In this document: piece by piece, positions 28,526 to 39,713 of the stretch
Numbering within the stretch: position 1 is the first letter of the stretch
Layout: each line of letters starts with the position of its first letter
NCBI GenBank assembly: GCA_029262835.1
Contig: JAJCYQ010000013.1
Coordinates: 1 to 64,000, forward strand
DNA: 64,000 nucleotides
Source: Bacteroidota bacterium
GTDB taxonomy: Bacteria > Bacteroidota > Rhodothermia > Rhodothermales > UBA10348
Reading direction: 5' to 3'
Program-made: the position numbers and the translations under genes
The notes under the pieces: generated by a model
Databases searched by the model: none
What the model was told of the DNA's origin: nothing
Seen by the model: only the letters and a program-made list of their open reading frames with translations

Positions 28526-29764
28526 TTATTCGGATAGATACGTGCGGGCGCGGTCATGCGATCCTTCGCGGTCGGGCCAGTCCAGTACGCGCTCCCACGC
28601 GACGCGCGCCTCGTCCAGGTGTCCGAGGTGGCGCTGCGCGATGCCCAGCCGGAGCATGGCGTGTGCCCGGAAGAACGATACGTGCTCGAAGCCTGACTCC
28701 GCGTCCACAGCGTGCTCGAACGCTGCTGCGGCGCCCGCCCAGTCGCCGCCCCGCAGCGCCAGGCGGCCAAGGTAGTAGTAGGCCACCGCCGCGACGGGCG
28801 GTGGGGCGGAAGCGATGGGCACCGGGGCGGGCGCCGCAACAGGAACGTCAGGACGGGCTGGCGCCGCCCCGAACTCCGTGTTTTCGCCCCTCGCAGCGAC
28901 CACCCGCGAGAACATGTCCCGGGCCACCTCCCAATCGGCCCAGCGGAAGGCCACGCGTCCTCGCAGCATCAGAAAAAGAGGGTTTTCGGGGTAGCGCTCC
29001 ACGAGCCAATTGGTCCAGTACACCGCCTCCTCGCCATTGGGCTCGTAGAAGGCGTGGATCTGCACGAGAAACCACGCCGCCTCGATCTTCACGAAGCGCC
29101 CCTCGTTCGCTACGCGCTCCAGCAGGCGAAGGCCCCGCTCGCGGTCGCCGTCCGGAAAAAACCACATGAAGGGCCGCACGAGCGGGTATTTTTCCGGAAT
29201 CACGTCCGCAAAGTAGAGGTACACCCCGTCCCCGAAAACGAGATCGGCGTTCGTGCTGTCGTAGGCCGCCAACTCGAACAGGTCGCCAATAGCGCGCCGC
29301 CCCGAACGTGACGCCTTCCACCACGCCCCGCGGTCACTGTACAGGCGGCCGCGGAAGCCGTGCGCCGCGGCGCGAAAAAATCGGGCATCGAACGCGCGCC
29401 CGGGCACCCCTTCGCTGCGCCTGCCAAGAGCCTTTGCCCGCTCCTCGGTCCGGTCCATGGCGGCCAGAAATGCCGCGTCATGCTTCGTGTCCTCTACCGT
29501 CAGGCCAGGCAGTATACGCCACCAGAGCGAGAGGCCCTCGAGGAACGGCGACACCGGATGGTCCGGGTAGCGCGCGCCGATGAGCGAAAAAACCGAATCG
29601 GCCGCCGCAAGGTCATACCGATAGAGATTGCCCAGCGCCCGCTCGGCGTGCTCCGTGAGCCAGGGATCGGCAAGGATGGAGCCCTCCAGCGCATCGACTC
29701 CCGGGGTGCGGGCCTCCTGCGCACCCGCCAGCGACGGACTGTGGATGCTCCAGGCGCTGAGCAT
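28526..29764 (-). CDS. TPR-like repeat protein, probably exported
   Basis: Signal-like N-terminus (MLSAWSIHSPSLAGAQEA), helical TPR-like segments (YYYLGRLALRGGDWAGAAAAFEHAV); Pro/Ala-rich linker; start uncertain because the longer ORF overlaps bioY. Confidence 0.65.
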   Translation of the reverse strand: MLSAWSIHSPSLAGAQEARTPGVDALEGSILADPWLTEHAERALGNLYRYDLAAADSVFSLIGARYPDHPVSPFLEGLSLWWRILPGLTVEDTKHDAAFLAAMDRTEERAKALGRRSEGVPGRAFDARFFRAAAHGFRGRLYSDRGAWWKASRSGRRAIGDLFELAAYDSTNADLVFGDGVYLYFADVIPEKYPLVRPFMWFFPDGDRERGLRLLERVANEGRFVKIEAAWFLVQIHAFYEPNGEEAVYWTNWLVERYPENPLFLMLRGRVAFRWADWEVARDMFSRVVAARGENTEFGAAPARPDVPVAAPAPVPIASAPPPVAAVAYYYLGRLALRGGDWAGAAAAFEHAVDAESGFEHVSFFRAHAMLRLGIAQRHLGHLDEARVAWERVLDWPDREGSHDRARTYLSE

Positions 29765-29796
29765 CCACCAGAAAAAAACCTGTGTCGAAAGGTGCC

Positions 29797-30390
29797 TCAG
29801 GACGGACGGCGTCCCAGGTGACGCGCGCCCGAGTAGAGCAGACCGACACACAGGATCTTGGCCAGATCGACCGGAATGAACCGCAGCCAGCCCTTGTCGA
29901 TCGACTCCATCCATGTGGCGTGGCCAGCGGCGTAGTGCAGCCACGTGACGCCCAGCGAGAAGAGTATGATGGATGCGACGCCAAGCGACAGCATACTGCC
30001 CGTCAACGAATTCCAGCGCGTGGAGAGCGCCCCGGCGGCGGCAGCCGACAGCGGATAGGCAAGCAGGTAGCCGGCCGATACGGCGCTCATCAGGTAAGCC
30101 GGGCCGAAGCCGTCACCGGCGAAGACCGGGAGGAACATGCCGATCGCGATATAGAGGCCCTGCGCGAGCACGCCGTTGCGCCATCCGAGAAACAGCCCGC
30201 TGCCGTAGACGGCCAGCGTCTGCAGCGAGAACGGAACTTCCCAGAGGTAGATCCGGAACTGGGCGCCGAGCGCCGTAAGCAGCGCAAATCCAACCACAGC
30301 AACGAGTTGCGTGCTCGCCGATGCCGTGCTGGAGCGCAGATCATCGATGGTCGAGTGGGTCCGGGAGTGGAGACGGAGTGCTGCGGTCAT
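29797..30390 (-). CDS. bioY: biotin transporter BioY
   Basis: GAQFRIYLWEVPFSLQTLAVYGSGLFLGWRNGVLAQGLYIAIGMFLPVFAGDGFGPAYLM...GYLLAYPL. Confidence 0.9.
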   Translation of the reverse strand: MTAALRLHSRTHSTIDDLRSSTASASTQLVAVVGFALLTALGAQFRIYLWEVPFSLQTLAVYGSGLFLGWRNGVLAQGLYIAIGMFLPVFAGDGFGPAYLMSAVSAGYLLAYPLSAAAAGALSTRWNSLTGSMLSLGVASIILFSLGVTWLHYAAGHATWMESIDKGWLRFIPVDLAKILCVGLLYSGARHLGRRPS

Positions 30391-30453
30391 GGTATTTGGA
30401 TGCTTGGTTGAGGGAAGATAACAACCGCGCGTGTTCATCGCTCGCAATTGGAC

Positions 30454-33400
30454 TTACCGATCATAATTGAGGCTGGCGGCGAGCCACTTTTCCATGTCGG
30501 CGGGCGGCGTGCCCTTACGGCGGGCATAATCGTGCACCTGGTCGCGGCCCAAAAGGCCCACATTGAAATAGGCCGCCTCCGGGTGCGCAAAGCAGATGGC
30601 GCTGACGGACGATGCCGGGTGCATGGCAAGGCTCTCCGTGAGACTGATGCCGGTGCGGGCCTCGGCGTCCAGGAGACGCCATATGGTGGGCTTCTCGGTG
30701 TGATCGGGCTGCGCCGGGTAGCCGGGCGCCGGGCGAATACCCGCGTAGCGCTCGGCGACGAGGTCGTCATTTCCGAGTTTGGGACCGGTTTCATAGCCCC
30801 AGGCCTCACGCCGGATGTGTTCGTGCAGATATTCGGCGTAGGCCTCGGCCAGGCGGTCCGATACGGCCTTGAGCATGATGGACCGGTAGTCGTCATGGTC
30901 GGCCTCGGCTTTGGCCGCTTTTTCGTCCGTGCCGTGACCCGCCGTGACGGCGAACAGGGCGATATATCCGTCCTCGTCCGGCACGAAATCGGCGAGCGCC
31001 CGGTTGGCGTGGCCCTTCCCTTTCTGCGCCTGCTGGCGAAGCGTGTGCAGGCGGGCCAGTTCGTGCGGGGCGTCCTGCGTAGGGGCGTCCTTGGGCGGGG
31101 CATCCCCGATCACGATGTCGTCACCGTCGCGGCGGGCCGGAAAGAGGCCATAGACGGCCGCCAGGTTCGTACTGCCGGCCGCCTCGAATTCATCCAGAAT
31201 AGCTTCCGCGTCGGCGAGCAGGCGCCTGGCCTCCTCGCCCTTGTCAGCGTCATCCAGAATGGATGGATACTTGCCTTTCATTTCCCAGGTCTGGAAGAAA
31301 GGGGTCCAGTCAATGTAGGGGCGCAGTACGCCTACCGTTACGCCTTCCGGTTGGAACACGCCGAGCTGCTTCGGCCGCGGGTTCGTTTCGGCATGGAACG
31401 CGAGTTCGAGCCGGTTGGCACGGGCTTCTTCAAGGGACAGGTACACCGTCTTCTGACGCCGCGAAGCGTGGCGCTCGCGCAGCGCGCTGTATTTGGAGCG
31501 AATGTCGGAGGCAAATCCCTTCTTTTCCGCATCCGAGAGCAGGCTGCCGACGACCGGCACGCTGCGCGAAGCATCGAGCACGTGTACGACCGGGCCGCTG
31601 TAGGCCTCGTCAATGCGCACGGCGGTGTGCATCTCGCTTGTCGTGGCGCCCCCGATGAGAAGCGGAATTCTCATGCCGCGGCGCTCCATTTCGGCGGCCA
31701 CGTGCACCATTTCGTCGAGCGACGGCGTGATGAGGCCGCTCAGTCCAATCGCTTCCACGTCGTGTTCTTCGGCGCTTCGAAGGATGTCCTCGGCAGGTAC
31801 CATGACGCCCAGGTCAATAACCTCGTAGTTGTTGCAACCAAGCACGACGCCGACGATGTTCTTCCCGATGTCGTGCACATCGCCCTTTACGGTGGCCATC
31901 AGCACGCGGTCGCGGCGGCGCGTGGTTCCCGCTGCGGCGTTCTCGGCTTCGATGTAGGGAATGAGCCACGCCACAGCCTTTTTCATGACGCGCGCACTCT
32001 TCACCACCTGGGGCAGAAACATCTTCCCTGCGCCGAACAGATCACCGACGCGGCCCATGCCCGCCATGAGGGGTCCTTCGATCACCTCCAGCGCCGAGCC
32101 CAGTTTCTGCCGGGCTTCCTCGGCGTCGGTCTCTGCAAATTCCACGATACCCTTCACGAGGGCATGTTCCAGTCGCTTTTCGACCGGATCGTCGCGCCAG
32201 GCGAGAGATGGGCCAGTGGCCTCCCTCCCCGCCCCGGAAAACCGGTCGGCGAGCGTAACCAAACGTTCGGTGGCATCGTCATGGCGGTCAAAGATCACAT
32301 CTTCGACGGCTTTCAGCAGCTCCGGATCAATTTCCTCGTACACCTCAATCTGGCCCGCATTCACGATGCCCATATCCATGCCAGCCTGGATGGCATGATA
32401 CAGAAACGACGTGTGCATGGCTTCGCGCACCCGGTCGTTTCCGCGGAACGAGAAAGACAGGTTGCTCACGCCTCCCGACACCCGCGTGCCCGGCAGCTCC
32501 TCTTTGATCCAGCGCGTCGCTTCCAGAAAGTCGATCGCGTAGCGGCGGTGCTCCTCAATGCCGGTAGCGACAGCAAAAATGTTGGGATCGAAAATGATGT
32601 CTTCCGGCGGGAAGCCGACCTCCTGCGTGAGCAGTTCATAGGCGCGGCGGAGGATGGTTTTGCGCCGCTCGAGCGTGGCCGCCTGCCCCTCCTCATCGAA
32701 CGCCATGACAATGACCGCGGCCCCGTAGCTGCGGGCCAGTCGGGCCTGCCGCAGGAATTCATCGGACCCCTCTTTGAGGCTGATCGAGTTCACGATGCAC
32801 TTGCCCTGGGCGCACTTCAGGCCCGCTTCAATCACGTCCCATTTCGAGGAATCGATGACAAAGGGGACGCGGGCAATATCGGGCTCGGCGGCGAGGAGCA
32901 GCAGGAAGCGCCGCATGGCCTCCTCGCTGTCGAGCATGCCCTCATCCATATTGATGTCAATCATCTGCGCGCCCGCTTCAACCTGCTGCAGAGCGACCGA
33001 TACGGCCTCCTCGTAGTCATCGGCTTCAATGAGCCGGGCAAAACGGCGACTACCGGTTACATTCGTGCGCTCGCCGATATTCACGAAATTGAGATCCTCT
33101 CGGAACACGAGCGGCTCAAGTCCGGACACGCGAAGGGTCGGCTCGGGGCGCGCCGGGACGCGCGGGGGGCGGCCCTTGACGGCATCCGCCATGGCGCGGA
33201 TATGCGTCGGCGTCGTGCCACAGCACCCTCCAACGATGTTCAACCACCCGTTGGCCGCGTAGGAGGCCACCTGCTCGGCCATGTAGGCGGCCGACTCGTC
33301 ATACTCTCCGAACTCGTTGGGGAGACCCGCATTCGGGTAAAGGCTCGTGTGTACATGGGCCGTCTGCGAGAGGGTCTCCAGATACGGACGCATCTGGGCC

Positions 33401-34146
33401 GATCCGAGGGCGCAGTTGAGCCCGACCGAAAGCAGTTCGGGGCAGTGCGCAATCGAAATCCAGAAGGCCTCGGTCGACTGCCCCGACAGCGTGCGGCCGC
33501 TCTGGTCCACGATCGTGCCGGAAATCATTACGGGAAGCCGGACTCCGCGCTCGCGGTAGGCGGTTTCTATGGCAAAAATGGCCGCCTTGGCGTTCAGCGT
33601 GTCGAAAATGGTCTCGATCAGCAGCAGGTCGACGCCCCCATCCAGAAGGCCTTGGATCTGCTCGAGATAGGCGGCCGAGAGCTGGTCGAATGTGGCGGCC
33701 CTGTAGCCGGGATCGGTCACGTCGGGCGAGAGCGAAAGGGCGATGTTGGTCGGACCCATGCTTCCGGCGACGAACCGGGGCTTGTGGGCAGACCACTTGT
33801 CGGCCGCGGCGCGGGCGGCCCGCGCCGCGGCCGCATTCATTTCGCGGGCATGCGCCTCCAGGCCATAATCGGCCTGCGAGATGGCATTCGCGCTGAACGT
33901 ATTCGTCTCAATGATGTCGGCCCCCGCCTCCAGATAGCGCTCATGCAGCGACTGGATGAGGTCGGGCTGCGTCCACGCGAGCAGATCATTGTTGCCCGCG
34001 AGGGACGTCGCGTGGTCCTTGAACAGGTCTCCCCGGAAGTCCTCTTCGGTTGGTTTTTCCTGTTGGATGAGCGTACCCATGGCCCCATCCAAAACGAGGA
34101 TGCGTTCCTTGAGGGCGCGGAGCAGAAGATCGGTGCGGGGTGTCAT
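30454..34146 (-). CDS. metH: cobalamin-dependent methionine synthase (full length)
   Basis: [59 protein letters not shown], activation domain at the C-terminus; 1230 aa. Confidence 0.97.
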   Translation of the reverse strand: MTPRTDLLLRALKERILVLDGAMGTLIQQEKPTEEDFRGDLFKDHATSLAGNNDLLAWTQPDLIQSLHERYLEAGADIIETNTFSANAISQADYGLEAHAREMNAAAARAARAAADKWSAHKPRFVAGSMGPTNIALSLSPDVTDPGYRAATFDQLSAAYLEQIQGLLDGGVDLLLIETIFDTLNAKAAIFAIETAYRERGVRLPVMISGTIVDQSGRTLSGQSTEAFWISIAHCPELLSVGLNCALGSAQMRPYLETLSQTAHVHTSLYPNAGLPNEFGEYDESAAYMAEQVASYAANGWLNIVGGCCGTTPTHIRAMADAVKGRPPRVPARPEPTLRVSGLEPLVFREDLNFVNIGERTNVTGSRRFARLIEADDYEEAVSVALQQVEAGAQMIDINMDEGMLDSEEAMRRFLLLLAAEPDIARVPFVIDSSKWDVIEAGLKCAQGKCIVNSISLKEGSDEFLRQARLARSYGAAVIVMAFDEEGQAATLERRKTILRRAYELLTQEVGFPPEDIIFDPNIFAVATGIEEHRRYAIDFLEATRWIKEELPGTRVSGGVSNLSFSFRGNDRVREAMHTSFLYHAIQAGMDMGIVNAGQIEVYEEIDPELLKAVEDVIFDRHDDATERLVTLADRFSGAGREATGPSLAWRDDPVEKRLEHALVKGIVEFAETDAEEARQKLGSALEVIEGPLMAGMGRVGDLFGAGKMFLPQVVKSARVMKKAVAWLIPYIEAENAAAGTTRRRDRVLMATVKGDVHDIGKNIVGVVLGCNNYEVIDLGVMVPAEDILRSAEEHDVEAIGLSGLITPSLDEMVHVAAEMERRGMRIPLLIGGATTSEMHTAVRIDEAYSGPVVHVLDASRSVPVVGSLLSDAEKKGFASDIRSKYSALRERHASRRQKTVYLSLEEARANRLELAFHAETNPRPKQLGVFQPEGVTVGVLRPYIDWTPFFQTWEMKGKYPSILDDADKGEEARRLLADAEAILDEFEAAGSTNLAAVYGLFPARRDGDDIVIGDAPPKDAPTQDAPHELARLHTLRQQAQKGKGHANRALADFVPDEDGYIALFAVTAGHGTDEKAAKAEADHDDYRSIMLKAVSDRLAEAYAEYLHEHIRREAWGYETGPKLGNDDLVAERYAGIRPAPGYPAQPDHTEKPTIWRLLDAEARTGISLTESLAMHPASSVSAICFAHPEAAYFNVGLLGRDQVHDYARRKGTPPADMEKWLAASLNYDR

Positions 34147-34159
34147 GCGTGGTCGGCGG

Positions 34160-34954
34160 TCAGGTCAGCAGAAAGGACAGCACGGCCTTGGAGAACGCAT
34201 CGGGCGCCTCGGCGTGGACCCAGTGCCCAACGCCGGGCAGGGTCTCCAGCCGGGCTTCTGGAAACTGGGTCTTGATGCGCGGCATATCGGACGCATCCAC
34301 ATAACCCGATGCGCCGCCCGCGATGAAAAGTGCCGGTCGCATGCACGGGGCGCCGTCGCCGGGGCTGGAAAGCGCTCCCCGGATGTGGTCGTAGGCCGCG
34401 GTAATAGCTGGTAGATTCATTTTCCAGCGATACGAGTCGCCGTCGCGGTCCAGGTTCTTCATCAGGAACTGCCTGACAGCGGCCGACGGAATGTGCGCGG
34501 CAAGCGCCTTATCAATGTCGGCGCGGTCCGTGAACGCCGATGGATCCACAGCGCCGAGCGCCTTGAGAATGCCAGCGTGGTCCGGCGCGTAGGCTTTGGG
34601 GGCGATATCGGCCACAACGAGGCGGTCAACGCGGGACTCGTTTTCGAGGGCCAGCGTCATGGCCACTTTGCCGCCCATCGAGTGGCCCAGAATGTGCGCC
34701 CGCTCGATCTCCATACGGTCCATGAGCTTGACAACATCGTCCGCCATGGCCGCATACGTCATCTCGTCGCTGTGCGGGGAGCGTCCATGATTGCGCAAAT
34801 CGACCGCGATGGTCCGGAAATGCCTGGAAAATACGTTGCGGGACAGCGTACGCCAGTTTCCACTGGCACCGAGAAGGCCATGCAGGATAATGAGATCCGC
34901 CGACGGGCGATCCGGGTCCGTGCTGCGCTCACTGATCTGGGCAAAGAGTTTCAT
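34160..34954 (-). CDS. alpha/beta hydrolase (YbfF-like esterase)
   Basis: [67 protein letters not shown]. Confidence 0.85.
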   Translation of the reverse strand: MKLFAQISERSTDPDRPSADLIILHGLLGASGNWRTLSRNVFSRHFRTIAVDLRNHGRSPHSDEMTYAAMADDVVKLMDRMEIERAHILGHSMGGKVAMTLALENESRVDRLVVADIAPKAYAPDHAGILKALGAVDPSAFTDRADIDKALAAHIPSAAVRQFLMKNLDRDGDSYRWKMNLPAITAAYDHIRGALSSPGDGAPCMRPALFIAGGASGYVDASDMPRIKTQFPEARLETLPGVGHWVHAEAPDAFSKAVLSFLLT

Positions 34955-35031
34955 GCGCGAGCGTACGCGCGAAGCCGCGGCCCGTTCTGCCCAGGCGGCC
35001 CGTCGAGCGACAGCGTTTCAACGACGACGCG

Positions 35032-35205
35032 TCAGCGCGAGCACTTTCCGGATTTCATGAGCCAGATGCCGGCCGCAATGAGCAGGATAATGGTCAGCGC
35101 GCCCGGCTGGAAAAACGAGAAGGACACGATTTTCATTCCGCCCTTGAGCGCGAGCACGAGCGCGATCAGTGCCACCAGCACCAATATTTTCTGTGAATCT
35201 TTCAT
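35032..35205 (-). CDS. small membrane protein (57 aa)
   Basis: Hand-read frame below the ORF-track cutoff: MKDSQKILVLVALIALVLALKGGMKIVSFSFFQPGALTIILLIAAGIWLMKSGKCSR*; two hydrophobic segments. Confidence 0.55.
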   Translation of the reverse strand: MKDSQKILVLVALIALVLALKGGMKIVSFSFFQPGALTIILLIAAGIWLMKSGKCSR

Positions 35206-35214
35206 GGGGCGCGT

Positions 35215-37989
35215 CTACGGATGGCCTCTCCGATGGTTGCGGCCGGCCCATGCCACGAGTTCCGCCTCCGTCCACTTCATGCGGCCCTCGGGCAGCGCGG
35301 GCTCCTCGTACATGGCATCGGGAATCATGTAGCCAGGCAGCGAGGCACGCAAACGCTTGCGGAGATCAGCAGCCCTTTCCGGGCGTGCATCATGAACGGC
35401 GCGCCCGGTCTGGATGAATGCCACCGGGCGGAATCCGAACTCCGGGTGCGGAATACCCACCACGCGCGCGCGCTCCACCTCCGGCAGCGCCACGAGCGCC
35501 TGCTCAATGACGGCCGGATCTATGTTCTCGCCGCCAGAAATGAATACCCGGTCCAGGCGCCCGGTCACCACGACCCGGCCTTCGTCATCCAGATATCCGG
35601 CGTCGGAGGTCGTGAGGGCGTCGTGGGCGCGGGCTGCCCACGGCGAGTGCACCTCGAGGCGCATCCCCGCGCCGCTGCAGGCAGCCTCCGGGCCCTGGTC
35701 CAGCAGCTCCGAGCCTTGGCTCGGCAGCTCCGGGCCTTGGTCCGGCAGCTCCGGGCCTTGGTTCGGCAGCTCCGGGCCTTGGTCCGGCGGCTTGGGACTC
35801 GAGGATGCCTTCTGGTCAGGCGGAACCTGACGCACGCGGATGCCTGGAAGGGGCCGTCCGGCGTGGACGCGATCGCAGGCGCGCACGTCGTCCTCTGTCC
35901 ACACGTCGCTGCAGGAGATCATGGAACCAGCCTCCGTCATGCCCCACGTGGTCCGGACGGGAATTCCGGCGCGTACGGCCCGCTCCAGCAGGGGGAGCGG
36001 AACAGGGCCACCTCCGACGAGCACGCAGCGCAGCGCGCCCGCGTGACGCGAGAACAATGACGAGGCGGATGCTGCGGTCGGAGCAGAGCCTGGCGGCGCC
36101 AACACGCGGTCGAGCTGCGTTGGCACGAGCGAATGGTGCGTGGCAACGAACGAGGGATGCGTGGTCGCGAGCGAAGTCCCCGATTCCACGACGACACGTC
36201 CCCCAGCTACCGCGCACCGGACCGGAATGGAGAGCCCGCCGACGTGCCACGGGGGCAGCGACCAGGCCCAGGCATCCGACGACGTGAAATCCGTCCGCTC
36301 GTTCACGGCAGCGGCGTGCCCCAGCATGCGTGCCCAGTCGATTGTGACAATGCTCGGCGCGCCCGTAGACCCGGACGTGGCGACCAGCACGGCTCCTCCC
36401 GCCCGCATGTGCCCCGTAATGAAGGGCGCATGTGCAAGCGCCGTGTTTTTGTAGGCGTGCCCGGCGGTGTCGGGTGAATGCTTGGCGGTATCAGGTGAAT
36501 GCTCAGTGGTGTCGGGTAGATGCTCGGCCGCATTGCCCACCCATACGGCGCCGGCGCTGGCTACCAGTTCGTCGCGTGCAGAGTCGGGGAGGCGGCTGCT
36601 GACTGGAAGCAGGTGCCGCCCGAGGCGCATGACGGCAAAAAGCACGGCAAGAAACGTGGCGGTGCGATCGGCGGGGACGGCGATGGCTGCACGGGCTGGA
36701 AAATCCTGTCGGGCAAGGTGTGTTGTAATTGCCGAGACACGCGCATGCAGATCGCCATACGTGATGGCTTCATGCGTGTCGTTGATGCCAGGAATGAGCA
36801 TGGCCGTACGGCGCGGATAGCAGGAGGCCATGAACGCTACGGGGCAAACGGCCGGTACGGGGCACATGGCCGAGACGGAATGTGCGGACGCGACCGGCCA
36901 TGTGGGCATTGTCATCTGATGCGGCATGAGAGGCTCGGTCCCGAAACCCGCAGCCTCGTCTGGCCACAGCCTGGCAATGGTCTTGAGGCCAGCCATACCG
37001 ACGCCCGATTCCCAGGCCGACGACCAGACCACACGGCGCCGCGATACCCGTGCCGCTTCAAGCGTATCCAGAACCTCGGTCAGGCCGCCGTGCAATGAGG
37101 GCTTGATGACCCAGACGTCCGCCCAGTGCGCTTCACCGAGCGCCCAGCCAGCCTCGCGCAGCGATTCATCGGCCGCGAGCGCTATCGGTGGCTCGGCCTC
37201 AAGGGCGGCGGCAAGGTCGGCAGGCGGCGGCTCGCCGGCCGGCAGGGGTTCTTCTATGAAATCGATGGCGCGCCGGTCCTCGCCAAGGCTCTCGAGCAGG
37301 CGCAAAAGGCCGGCCGGCGAGCCGCCGCGATTGGCATCGAGCCGGATCCGGATGCCTGGCTGCGCTGCCACAAGACGCCTGATGCGCGCCGCCTCCCCTT
37401 CGCCCCGTCCTATTTTCAGTTTCACGACGTGGGGGTTCCGGGCGCCGTTGGCTCCGGCAGGCGGAGCGGCAGAGAGCGGAGCGGTCGAGGCGTCGGAGGA
37501 CGAAACGGTCGAGGCGTCGGAGAGCGGCGCATCTCCCCGCAGGACAAGCCCGGCAACAGGCACCTCCACGTCCGGCCGTGCGCCGAGCCATGTGCCCAGT
37601 GCCTGACCAGCCTCGCGTGCGGCGAGTTTGGCCAGCAGCAGTTCTACGCCCCATCGCAGGGAAGGGGCATCCGGGAATGCGCTCCGGCTGCGCGGGAGGT
37701 CGCCGGGGGTCGCCGGCAGATCTTCCGCCTGCTTTCGAAGCCAATCGAGGGCCGCAGGGAGGAGCGCGCACACGTGCTCCATGGTGTCCATTCCATAGCC
37801 ATCGAGCGGCGCCACCTCGGCCCAGAGGGTGTTTTCAGCATTCATCAGGACCGGGCGGGCAACGAGATCGCGCGGCCCGGCGCTCTCGGGCAGGACACAT
37901 GCGCACAGATAGGCACCTTCCCGCACCCAGGATCCCATGTCGATTCCCCAGGTCCAGGCGGAAAACTGGATGTATTCGGCGCGGTGCAT
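35215..37989 (-). CDS. menC/menE: fused o-succinylbenzoate synthase (MenC) - o-succinylbenzoate-CoA ligase (MenE)
   Basis: N-half enolase-superfamily motifs VVKLKIGRG, RLDANRG, DFIEEPLP, ADES; C-half AMP-forming ligase motifs VATSGSTGAPSIV, TWGMTEAGSMIS, DAGYLDDEGRVVVTGRLDRVFISGGENIDP; last in the men operon. Confidence 0.88.
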   Translation of the reverse strand: MHRAEYIQFSAWTWGIDMGSWVREGAYLCACVLPESAGPRDLVARPVLMNAENTLWAEVAPLDGYGMDTMEHVCALLPAALDWLRKQAEDLPATPGDLPRSRSAFPDAPSLRWGVELLLAKLAAREAGQALGTWLGARPDVEVPVAGLVLRGDAPLSDASTVSSSDASTAPLSAAPPAGANGARNPHVVKLKIGRGEGEAARIRRLVAAQPGIRIRLDANRGGSPAGLLRLLESLGEDRRAIDFIEEPLPAGEPPPADLAAALEAEPPIALAADESLREAGWALGEAHWADVWVIKPSLHGGLTEVLDTLEAARVSRRRVVWSSAWESGVGMAGLKTIARLWPDEAAGFGTEPLMPHQMTMPTWPVASAHSVSAMCPVPAVCPVAFMASCYPRRTAMLIPGINDTHEAITYGDLHARVSAITTHLARQDFPARAAIAVPADRTATFLAVLFAVMRLGRHLLPVSSRLPDSARDELVASAGAVWVGNAAEHLPDTTEHSPDTAKHSPDTAGHAYKNTALAHAPFITGHMRAGGAVLVATSGSTGAPSIVTIDWARMLGHAAAVNERTDFTSSDAWAWSLPPWHVGGLSIPVRCAVAGGRVVVESGTSLATTHPSFVATHHSLVPTQLDRVLAPPGSAPTAASASSLFSRHAGALRCVLVGGGPVPLPLLERAVRAGIPVRTTWGMTEAGSMISCSDVWTEDDVRACDRVHAGRPLPGIRVRQVPPDQKASSSPKPPDQGPELPNQGPELPDQGPELPSQGSELLDQGPEAACSGAGMRLEVHSPWAARAHDALTTSDAGYLDDEGRVVVTGRLDRVFISGGENIDPAVIEQALVALPEVERARVVGIPHPEFGFRPVAFIQTGRAVHDARPERAADLRKRLRASLPGYMIPDAMYEEPALPEGRMKWTEAELVAWAGRNHRRGHP
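35686..35790. repeat. 5 x 21-bp tandem repeat inside menC/menE
   Basis: CTCCGGGCCTTGGTCCGGCAG units; protein (LPDQGPE)n. Confidence 0.95.
36466..36528. repeat. 3 x 21-bp tandem repeat inside menC/menE
   Basis: GGTGTCGGGTGAATGCTTGGC / GGTATCAGGTGAATGCTCAGT / GGTGTCGGGTAGATGCTCGGC; protein PDTTEHS-PDTAKHS-PDTAGHA. Confidence 0.9.
37481..37528. repeat. 2 x 24-bp tandem repeat inside the MenC half
   Basis: CGGTCGAGGCGTCGGAG... repeated at 24-bp spacing; protein SDASTVSSSDASTAPLS. Confidence 0.75.
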
Positions 37990-38007
37990 ATGCGTATCAG
38001 TCGCCCC

Positions 38008-38883
38008 TCATGCCAGATACCCCACAGAGAACAACAGGCAGTACGCGACGAGCAGCCCGGCCGTGCGGCCGAGCAGCGGGTTGAGTGATCGGGGCGTGGC
38101 AGGGTCTGCTCCGCGCAGCAGCCGCCAGGGAGCCGAGGCCAGCGGGGCGGCCGCGAGCGTGAGGAGGACGAGCGGAGGCGCGGCGCCAGAGAGCACCAAC
38201 AGGATGGGCACCAGGAAGGCGCCCGCCAGGCACAGGCCATAGAGGCGAATGCCGCGCTCGCGACCGAGGCGCACTACGAGCGTCCGCTTGCCCGCCGCGC
38301 GGTCCTCGGCCACATCGCGGATATTGTTGACGAGCAGAATGGCCATGGACAGCAGCCCGGGGCCGAGTCCCGCCACAGCAGCGACCGGTGAAAACGTGAG
38401 CGCCTGCACGAAATGCGTTCCGGCAACGGCAACCGGACCAAAAAAAACGAGTACGAACAGGTCGGCAATGCCGAGATAAGCCAGCGAACGCGTGCCGCCC
38501 GTATAGGCCAGCGCGCTGGCAATCGACGCAGCGCCGACGACGACGATGGGCCATCCTCCCCGCCACATGAGCCAGGCGCCGAAGGCGACAGCCGCGGCGA
38601 GCGCCACGTACACGGCGCGCCGCATGGCCGTGGGCGTAATCAGGCCCGCCGCTACCAGTCGCCGTGGACCCAGCCGGTCCGGCCCATCGGCTCCTTTCTC
38701 AAAGTCCGCCACGTCATTGTGGAAGTTGGTCGCCACCTGGATGCTCATGGCAGCCAGCAGCGCCAGAAGAGCGCTCAGCGCGTGAAACGCTCCATCACCG
38801 TATGCCATGGCCGACCCCAACAATACAGGTGCTGCAGCGGCCGGAAGCGTCTTCGGGCGCGCTGCCTCCACGTAGCGCATCAT
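38008..38883 (-). CDS. menA: 1,4-dihydroxy-2-naphthoate prenyltransferase MenA
   Basis: MMRYVEAARPKTLPAAAAPVLLGSA, NFHNDVADFEKGAD, NNIRDVAEDRAAGKRTLVVRLG. Confidence 0.93.
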   Translation of the reverse strand: MMRYVEAARPKTLPAAAAPVLLGSAMAYGDGAFHALSALLALLAAMSIQVATNFHNDVADFEKGADGPDRLGPRRLVAAGLITPTAMRRAVYVALAAAVAFGAWLMWRGGWPIVVVGAASIASALAYTGGTRSLAYLGIADLFVLVFFGPVAVAGTHFVQALTFSPVAAVAGLGPGLLSMAILLVNNIRDVAEDRAAGKRTLVVRLGRERGIRLYGLCLAGAFLVPILLVLSGAAPPLVLLTLAAAPLASAPWRLLRGADPATPRSLNPLLGRTAGLLVAYCLLFSVGYLA

Positions 38884-38885
38884 GC

Positions 38886-39710
38886 TCACGGCCGGTACGG
38901 AAACTTTGAAAAGTCCGGGTCGCGCTTTTCCTGGAAGGCGTTGCGTCCTTCCTGGCCCTCTTCGGTCTGGTAAAACAGGAGCGTGGCGTTGCCGGCGAGT
39001 TCCTGCAGCCCGGCCTGCCCGTCGCAGTCCGCATTCAATCCGGCCTTCAGACAGCGGATGGCCATCTGCGAGTTGGCCAGGATTTCGCGGCACCACTGGA
39101 TGGTCTCCTCCTCCAGCTTGTCGAATGGAACGACGGTGTTGACGAGCCCCATTTGGAGCGCCTGCTCGGCGTCGTATGGGCGGCACAGGAACCAGATTTC
39201 ACGGGCCTTTTTCTGTCCCACGATGCGGGCCAGGTAGCTGGCCCCATACCCGCCGTCGAACGATCCGACGCGGGGACCGGTCTGCATGAACCGGGCATTT
39301 TCGGCAGCGATGGTCAGATCGCACATGACGTGCAGCACATGCCCCCCTCCCACGGCCCACCCGGCGACCATGGCACTGACCGGCTTTGGGCACGTACGGA
39401 TTTCGCGCTGGAAATCGAGCACGTTGAGCCGCATGACGCCCGTTCCTTCCTCGACGTAGCCGGAATCGCCCCGGATTTTCTGGTCGCCACCCGAGCAGAA
39501 GGCGTCGGGGCCCTCGCCCGTCAGGATGATGACGCCGATATGATGGTCGTCTCGGGCATCCTGGAGCGCCTGCCGCATTTCCGATACCGTTTTGGGACGG
39601 AATGCGTTACGGACGTGCGGCCTGTTAATGGTAATTTTGGCGATGCCCTCGGCTTTTTCAAACCGGATATCTTCCCACGTACCGACGGGGTTCCACTGGA
39701 CTGTTGACAT
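38886..39710 (-). CDS. menB: 1,4-dihydroxy-2-naphthoyl-CoA synthase
   Basis: [64 protein letters not shown]. Confidence 0.96.
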   Translation of the reverse strand: MSTVQWNPVGTWEDIRFEKAEGIAKITINRPHVRNAFRPKTVSEMRQALQDARDDHHIGVIILTGEGPDAFCSGGDQKIRGDSGYVEEGTGVMRLNVLDFQREIRTCPKPVSAMVAGWAVGGGHVLHVMCDLTIAAENARFMQTGPRVGSFDGGYGASYLARIVGQKKAREIWFLCRPYDAEQALQMGLVNTVVPFDKLEEETIQWCREILANSQMAIRCLKAGLNADCDGQAGLQELAGNATLLFYQTEEGQEGRNAFQEKRDPDFSKFPYRP

Positions 39711-39713
39711 GAC

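Noticed and set aside
30448-34275. 1275-aa + strand ORF
   Set aside because: Antisense shadow of metH; composition-driven, no recognisable domain, while the - strand frame is full-length MetH.
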